DNA of 21,516 nt. Origin: Chara braunii. Its lineage: Eukaryota > Streptophyta > Charophyceae > Charales > Characeae. Of this stretch, positions 16,215 through 21,516 are shown piece after piece (the first letter of the stretch is position 1; the number at the start of each line of letters is the position of its first letter). The notes beneath the pieces are model-generated. The model did no database searches. It had not been told where the DNA came from and worked only from the letters and a program-made list of their open reading frames with translations. The position numbers were made by a program, and so were the translations under genes. The stretch covers positions 1,478,041-1,499,556 of the forward strand of contig BFEA01000413.1 of NCBI GenBank assembly GCA_003427395.1, given 5' to 3'.

Positions 16215-17930
16215 ATTATGCTCAGTCTTCAACCGTCAGCATCTTTCTTCGTCTCTCTTGACCTCTAATTGTCATTGTCTCTCTTTCCTCCATTGCTTCT
16301 TCAAGTTCCTCCTGGCGCCCACGCACCTAGCTCTGATCCGCACGCCTTCCTGCCTTCTCCTTCCAACCACGATTCTCACTGGCCAAGCGTATGCAACCGG
16401 GATCGATGCGTGGAGCATGGCCCAAGTCCCCCACGCCGCGGTTCAGGTATGCAACTTGTAGGCACCCCCTTCTCTGTCCTCTTGTTTAATCCTGCTATCC
16501 TCGCGCATGCAATCTGCAACTATAAATTTAGAAAGTACAACTTTATATCTCTCTCTTATCTAAATTGGAAGCTAGCAGGATTAGGAGGGTCAGCTAGCTG
16601 AGCAGTCTCAGCAGTGGAGTACGGTTGTCAAGGTGAGTAGGCGGGGTTGAAAAGGCCCAACGAGCATACGGCGATTGTGTCGGGTTGACGTGTCCATGGC
16701 ACAGAGTGCAGGGCACGGGCGAACCTGGCTTGCGTAATCGGGCTAAGCGGGATGACGACTTTGGGAGCTGGTGGGTATAAGATGACGGGCTGTCCGCACC
16801 GAAGTTGAGATCTGGTTCGGGTTATTGTGTGTGTTAAACTCTTGAAGAGACAAAGATGGTCATTTTTCTCAAGTCCGTGTTCTTCTTTCCCGTCGGCCAC
16901 ATCTGGCCATCTCTTCTTCCGTTCTCTTCCCTCTTCCTCTCGGCTATTTTTGGTACTGAGCACGAGTTCGCCTTCAAAATTGAATGGTTGTGCGATGCCT
17001 CATATTTGCTTTGGCTTTATGGCTCCCTGAATGTTTGATGTCGATGGAAAGTTTGGATCAATTATTTGTCAGTTTAAGTCTGGAATTGGATCATTCAAGG
17101 GACCTTTTGGAGTTAATTAGCTCATCGATTGCAATCTGAGCTGTGTCAACCACATGGGGCTTGTGTGGGTCTATCGACTATGGACTTTTCTAGGCAATTC
17201 CTTGTGATCAGTCCACCTTACATCCACCCTTCCTTTGAGCCCCGCGTCGTCTTGCCACCCTTGCCCTATCACAAGGAGAAACGACCAATCTGTAAGTGGG
17301 ACGTCTGGGAAGCGGCAACTCAAATAGGCCATCCTTATCAATTCTCAGACAAGGCGGGCTGTTTGGCTTTCATAGGATCTGGGTTCCTAATTATTGACAC
17401 TGATTTTCCCCCGTACTCCTCCCCTATCACGAACTCACAGTCATCCCCTCGCCGGTCATCACCCCTCTATGGTCCCATGTCACCGTGAGGAGAGCTACTG
17501 GCAGCACAGGTTCGCTTACAGGGTTCGCAGTGACAAGGGATATTGGGCTAGGCGCACTCCATTGAGGGCATCTTCCTCGGATTCCAAGCTCTGTGAACTG
17601 CTCGGCGACACGTGGAGGTCCAGCAAGATCACACGTACACCCCCAAACCATTCGGTTGTGGGAAGCAATGGCAACGACCTTCGCGGGCGCCTACGTACCG
17701 CTAAACGTTCACTGTCCCTGTTGATCCCCATTCCGATTTTGATGTAGGCACAATTGCCTCCCTGCCCTTGTTGTCTTGGAGAAGTCCGAGTAGTTGGACT
17801 GAATTCCAGTGTATAGCCTGCTGAAACCCAACACAGGAGATCTCAGTTCCGATCTGGGACCCCCTTTCCTAAAATCCTTGGCACACCCCAAAATCGCAAT
17901 ACCTCTGTGTCTACCACTTAGGATCGTTCA
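16215..17930. other. No assigned gene; scattered splice-like sites and open frames
   Basis: Splice-donor-like CAG|GTATGC near 16445 follows a short ATG frame (MAQVPHAAVQ, ATG at 16417), and AAG|GTGAGT lies near 16632, which could be leader exons of a gene. Plus-strand frames at 17129-17488 (119 codons, Pro-rich, with CKWDVWEAATQIGHPYQFSD) and 17394-17747 are open but overlapping and carry no known domain. None is strong enough to call a gene. Confidence 0.3.
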
Positions 17931-18545
17931 AACACAATGCCGAAGCGTTGTATTCGGGTGGAACCCACAATCGTCAACGCTTCGGGTGGAACCCACAATC
18001 GTTATATTTGGGTTACAATGTTGGCAAGAACATTATGTTCACACTACAGGCTGCAAGAGCATGTTCTGATATTTGAATGTGCAAATGACCTTTGGGGAAA
18101 CAAAGAATCCCACTTCTCCTTACGATGTCGCCTGGACTCTTCTGCATACTAACTCTTTCAAACATGATGCCAAAACTTTGAACCCACAGTCGTTCTATTT
18201 GGGTTACATACCCCGTCCTTCAAACACAATGCCAAAGCATTGTATTCAAATGGAACCCACAGTCATTATATTTGGGTTATTTGGGTTACGGTAGCAGCAA
18301 GAAATTTATTATAGCAAACTAAAGGCTGCAAGAGCTCCCCCATTTCAGGAAAAAAGAGAATAAAAAGGGGGAATCAATTGTAGCGTACCTACCAAAAACT
18401 GGTGGTCACTATATTTGGGTTACAATAACAACTAGAACAGTAGTAAACCAAACTAAAGGCTGCAAGAGTTCCCCCATTTCAGGGGGGGGGGGGGGGGGGG
18501 GAGGAAGAATAAAAAGGAGGAATTCATCGTAGCCTACCTACCAAA
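17931..18545 (+). repeat. Degenerate tandem repeat array with TTTGGGTTAC and GGCTGCAAGAG blocks
   Basis: Recurring blocks: CAAACACAATGCC-type starts (about 17931, 18157, 18211), GAACCCACAATCGT (four or five copies), ATATTTGGGTTAC (about 18005, 18190, 18265, 18410), and CTAAAGGCTGCAAGAG (about 18045, 18316, 18450, the last two 134 bases apart). A run of 20 G lies at 18482-18501. The layout is of a decayed satellite with variable unit length. Confidence 0.85.
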
Positions 18546-19290
18546 ATGTGTGGCCCGATACATTTTTGTTTTTCTTCCTGCTTTGTCTTCTTTTCTTTTA
18601 TTGTGGTGATGGAGGTGGTGGGTTGGGTTGGGGGGTGGGGGGGACCAACTTCAGTGCAATTCAAGAGTTGGTGCGTACTCAAACTCAGACTTTCTGGCCT
18701 GATATCTGAATGTAATCTCAGCCAGATACACCCATGGCTGGCTGTTGTGGGCCTACCAAAAGTTGGTGGCCTGAGACTTTCCTATTTTTCAGACTTATCT
18801 TCCTGTTTATTCCTTTCTTTGGTGGTGGTGGTGGGGGGTCAGGTGGGCGGGTTGGGGTTGGGGGGGGGGAGGAGAGGGAGGGAGGCAAGAATTCAGTGGA
18901 ATTCAAGAATCAAAGCACACTCAAACTCGGACTTTCTAGCCTGACCTCTGGACGAAATCTCAGCCAGATACACCCATGGCTGGAGGTGTGGGCCTACCAA
19001 AAGTTGGTGGTCCAAGCACTTTCTGTTTTTTTTCCTGTTTGTTCTTTTTCTTTTATTGTGGTCGGGAGTCAGGGGGAAGGAGGGGGGGCACCAACTTCAG
19101 TGGAATTCAAGAATCAGCACGCACTCAAGCTCAGACTTTCGGGCCTGATCTCTGGACAAAATCTCAGCCAGATACACCCATGGCTGGTTGTTATGGGCCT
19201 ACCAAAAGTTGGTGGCTGGAGACTTTTCTGTTTCTGTACCTGTTTATTGTTTCTTTGTGTGTGTATGTGTGTGTGTGTTGAGGGGGGGGG
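18546..19290 (+). repeat. Three ~200-240-bp satellite units, each with a G-rich tract
   Basis: The conserved part holds AACTTCAGTGGAATTCAAGA, then CAGCCAGATACACCCATGGC (starting at 18719, 18961 and 19165) and then GCCTACCAAAAGTTGGTGG. Intervals are 242 and 204 bp, the difference lying in pyrimidine-rich and G-rich variable parts. G-tracts sit at about 18609-18643, 18823-18886, 19066-19088 and 19280-19290. A plus-strand frame stays open through two units, but the product is low-complexity and not convincing. Confidence 0.9.
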
Positions 19291-19309
19291 AGCGGAAGAA
19301 GAAGGCAGC

Positions 19310-20328
19310 ACTAGCCAAAAGGCCGCGCAACTGTATCCTCCCAAAGCGGCACTGATTCGAATAAGGGTTGTTGGGGGTGAGGTGGATGGATATTACGCAT
19401 GTGAGATGTCGACGACACCCATCTGTGCCATACCCTTTGACCCGGACGAATGGGAATGGTCTGCAGAGGACCCTATGCATATCTGGACGCACAAAGTCAA
19501 AGAAGGGTACAAGTTGTCTCACAAGCAACATCCCTCCAACCTGGTCATAGTAAAAATATGGGACAGAGACTCTCCACTACGTGGAGCAGCAGTTGAAAAC
19601 CTCACGTTGGTCAACAAACTCGCACCTGATGCCTACGTCCCATAGAGTCTTGCAGTGGCAGATTCTCCATCTGTGTCTGTCAACACCCGACTGTCTGGTT
19701 TCACGCACAAGCCTAGAACAGAATAACCAACTATCTCCAATCTGCTCCTACTGAGATCATTCCTCCCAAAGAGCGATTGCCACACTTGAGCACTGGTTAC
19801 TGCAGTGTCCAACGGCGCTACAAATCTTGCCCTGGTGGGATGCGGTCTGGCAAGAGCTAACAAACACAGTTTTCTCCTGAGATATAAAACTGATATAATT
19901 GGAAAAAACGACCAACTTTCCCAACCCACTGGACCGCCTTCTATACAACCTTTTTCAAATGGACAAGACTGGCTATACTAATGGTTCTCTGAAGGGCGAG
20001 GTTCTCTGCATAGAGAAAAAAATATATTATAGTCTGTTTTATGCAGGCAAACGCAGAAATTGCTGACAAAATCAGGACAAACATTGACAAGGCAAATAAA
20101 CAGCTAAGGGCGGATCTGTGTAAGATAACAGACTGACAGAAGAAAACCGAAGTGAGGGAAGCTTTCATCACAATCTGATGGGACCCACATAAGAAAATAG
20201 CCAACATCACCAATGAAGGAAAGCTGATATGGAAAAACTGGCTGGCCCATGAGAGACACTGGAAACTGCAAGCGGCACAGTGTTTTTTCACTCCCCTTCC
20301 AGGCGACAACACCGCCGCTGCTAAGTAA
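19310..20328 (+). mobile_element. Second LINE, 5'-truncated: decayed ORF2 C-terminus
   Basis: LINE ORF2 tail in pieces. First, 19310-19645: ALIRIRVVGGEVDGYYACEM and FDPDEWEWSAED, matching RKVRVV...FDPAGWAW of the first LINE. Second, from 19629 in another frame: MPTSHRVLQWQILHLCLSTP, then CSY followed by TGA (19752-19754) where the second Cys of the zinc cluster is expected, then EHWLLQC. Third, WTRLAILMVL, TGA, RARFSA, TAG, RKKYIIV and MQANAEIADKIRTNIDK, with TGAs at 20134 and 20176 and an end at TAA 20326-20328. The left edge meets the GT/G-rich end of the satellite, as expected for a truncated insertion. It is dead and related to, but clearly diverged from, the first LINE. Confidence 0.75.
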
Positions 20329-20528
20329 TGCGCTGTGCTATTACTGCGGTGCCTTTTTGTTGTGCTCGTCTGCTGTGCGCACTGTGTTTGTTGTGTAGTG
20401 CTACGTTTCGCCTGTATTTCGGAGAGCACAAGGGATGAGCTCTATACAAACGCAACCTTTCTAGGCTGCATAGCTGCAGTCTGGTCAGAGGTGAGGCACT
20501 GTGGTCTTGGGGGAGTGATGAGATCTTG
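20329..20528. other. No supported feature
   Basis: A Cys/Leu/Val-rich open frame crosses this stretch but has no recognised domain. TCAGAG|GTGAGG near 20490 resembles a splice donor. Confidence 0.35.
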
Positions 20529-20971
20529 CAGGGGGGCTACTACTGCGACTTGGAGACCAGTCAGGAGGACGTTATTCTTTGTTTTGGCCCTGGTTTGGCC
20601 ATCCTCTCTACGTTTTCGGCCACCATTGCGGGGCCCTCTAGAGTGGAAGGTTTCAAGGCCCTCTCACGTGAGTCTGAGTTGAACCATTCCTTGTGTCTCG
20701 AGAGTCTGGAACCTCTTTCTCTATCCTCTCAGGCGGTAGACGGGATTGGAAACCCATAATCTGCACCAAGGCCTTTGTGGGAGGTTTGCCCCTCCAATTG
20801 TGGGAGCTCTGTCGAAACCTAGTCGATGTTATGGAGGCAGAGAACTTACAGGTATACTTCCTTTCTTGTGTGTGTCCACTAAACCCTATCACTACCTCTC
20901 TCTAGTGTGAGTGATGCATGCGCCCTTATGACTTCTGTTTTTTTAATTAGGACTCAACTCGAATTGAGTAA
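20529..20971 (+). CDS. Possible 3' end of a small spliced gene (three exons)
   Basis: Exon A ends ...FKALS at 20667 before GTGAGT (20668-20673). A 65-base intron ends in a pyrimidine run and CAG at 20732. Exon B (20733-20851, 119 bases) keeps the frame and encodes RGRRDWKPIICTKAFVGGLP followed by LQLWELCRNLVDVMEAENLQ, then GTATAC as donor. A T-rich intron ends in TTAATTAG at 20950, and the final exon adds DSTRIE and a TAA at 20969-20971. Exon A reads GGYYCDLETSQEDVILCFGP upstream. The sites are consistent in phase, but the introns are short and no family is recognised; chance is possible. Confidence 0.3.
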
Positions 20972-20993
20972 AGGAAATGCATGCGTGAAGTTC

Positions 20994-21012
20994 TTTTTTT
21001 TTTTTTTTTTTT
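20994..21012 (+). repeat. Poly-T run (19 T)
   Basis: TTC followed by 19 T and GAACTC. It could be a poly-A tail of a minus-strand retroposed copy or simple slippage. Confidence 0.85.
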
Positions 21013-21091
21013 GAACTCAGAGAAAGGGGGATAAATTGAGGGAAGGTGGGAGGAAGGTGGTTTTGTTTGCATTTGACTGGGTCCACCAAAG

Positions 21092-21308
21092 GGTCAGACA
21101 TTGTTTCTAAGATGAATGGTCTGGCCGCTTTATTTATTTCTGTTTTCCGACGGTCTAAGATGAAAGGTCCAGATTACTCTGCTTTTTTCTGTACTGAGAA
21201 AAAGGTTGAGCATTGTTTATAAGATAAATGGTTCAACTCTTTGTATGTTTCTTCTGAGGGAGGTTCAAATCAAAAGACTAAACATTGTTTCTACGATGAA
21301 TGTTTAGT
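21092..21308 (+). repeat. Array of four hairpin units with variable, complementary arms
   Basis: Shared core CATTGTTTCTAAGATGAATG (variants). Unit 1 (21092-21126): arms GGTCAGAC and GTCTGGCC. Unit 2 (about 21150-21173): core end TCTAAGATGAAAGGTCC only, 5' arm lost. Unit 3 (21204-21238): arms GTTGAGC and GTTCAAC with one G-T pair. Unit 4 (21276-21310): arms ACTAAACATT and AATGTTTAGT, a perfect 10-bp stem. The TCTAAGATG elements start at 21106, 21154, 21218 and 21290. Arms differ between units yet pair within each intact one. A reading frame with one TAA also crosses the array, so a decayed coding repeat is the alternative. Confidence 0.7.
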
Positions 21309-21401
21309 TCGAGGCCACACATACGTAATGGAAACTGAGAATACGACTTTATTTTTTAGGTATTTAATATATATAATACATATAATATATATTTCAGCCT
21401 C
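21309..21401. other. AT-rich spacer before the ribozyme-like core
   Basis: Contains an alternating AT tract (about 21361-21393, ATATATAATACATATAATAT) ending ATTTCAG. Apart from this nothing is recognised. Confidence 0.5.
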
Positions 21402-21438
21402 CTGATGAGTCAGTGAAACTTCGACGAAACAGTTTGTC
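21402..21438 (+). ncRNA. Hammerhead-ribozyme-like core
   Basis: CTGATGA at 21402-21408, stem II GTC (21409-21411) with GAC (21423-21425) extended by AGT/ACT around a GAA loop with a 2-base bulge, then GAAA at 21426-21429. Stem III is A-C-A (21429-21431) with T-G-T (21435-21437) closing a GTT loop, and C at 21438 is the expected cleavage-site base (GUC). All invariant core residues of a hammerhead are present in the right order. Minimal hammerheads with 2-3-bp stem III are known from Penelope-like elements and retrozymes. Stem I is not evident: bases before 21402 do not pair with those after 21438, so activity is doubtful or needs another strand. A partial or diverged copy is possible. Confidence 0.5.
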
Positions 21439-21516
21439 ACAGCCCCTCGTTTGTTGTCCTCTTCTCCCTCTCTGCCTACGGTTTACTGGGCAGTTCTATT
21501 TGACGATATATACTAC
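21439..21516. other. Pyrimidine-rich end of window
   Basis: Follows the predicted cleavage site. CT-rich, no feature recognised; the element to which the ribozyme-like core belongs, if any, would continue beyond the window. Confidence 0.4.

Noticed and set aside
18734-19645. A 303-codon plus-strand protein
   Set aside because: The first two thirds are satellite and G-tract translation; only the last part is real protein-like sequence and it belongs to the LINE tail.
20526-20667. FGPGL in the possible exon as the C-terminal loop of a chalcone-synthase-type enzyme
   Set aside because: Only five residues match and neighbouring family residues are absent.

Overview
This is eukaryotic, repeat-rich nuclear DNA, most likely from the green lineage (land plant or streptophyte alga). 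The clues are a plant-type L1-like LINE (ORF1 with an upstream RNA-binding-like domain and a CCHC knuckle; ORF2 with APE endonuclease, reverse transcriptase and a C-terminal zf-RVT-type zinc domain), two short TTTAGGG telomere-type boxes, spliceosomal-looking GT/AG sites and many microsatellites. There are no bacterial operons and no tRNA or rRNA genes. The species call is inference only.

Layout. 1-2070 (minus strand): remains or exons of a Cys/His-rich gene with tandem RING-like modules and, upstream of them, a segment with a His-box like that of ubiquitin-specific proteases. 2340-2629: GAA-rich and GT microsatellites. 2630-2667: an exact 38-base double Tn5 mosaic end, the layout of a mate-pair library junction adapter. 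It is very probably an assembly artefact, so sequence left and right of it need not be neighbours in the genome. 2668-5179: no recognised gene, then a C-rich leader. 5180-12527: a nearly full-length but dead LINE with many frameshifts and stops, two perfect tandem duplications (57 and 43 bp), a lost RT motif A and altered endonuclease catalytic residues. 12528-17930: intergenic DNA with teloboxes, poly-A, a 22-bp and a 51-bp minisatellite and a few unassigned open frames. 17931-19290: satellite-like repeats carrying G-rich tracts with G-quadruplex potential. 19310-20328: a second, 5'-truncated LINE ORF2 tail related to the first. 20529-20971: a possible small spliced gene end.

The last 450 bases are the most unusual. 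They hold four copies of a short hairpin unit whose arms differ between copies but stay complementary in the three intact ones (21092-21308). About 95 bases further on lies a hammerhead-ribozyme-like core (21402-21438) with CTGATGA, stem II, GAAA, a 3-bp stem III and a GUC cleavage triplet, but no obvious stem I. Such minimal hammerheads are known from Penelope-like elements and retrozymes, so the right edge of the window may enter a ribozyme-bearing retroelement. Apart from the two LINEs, the parts do not form one pathway.
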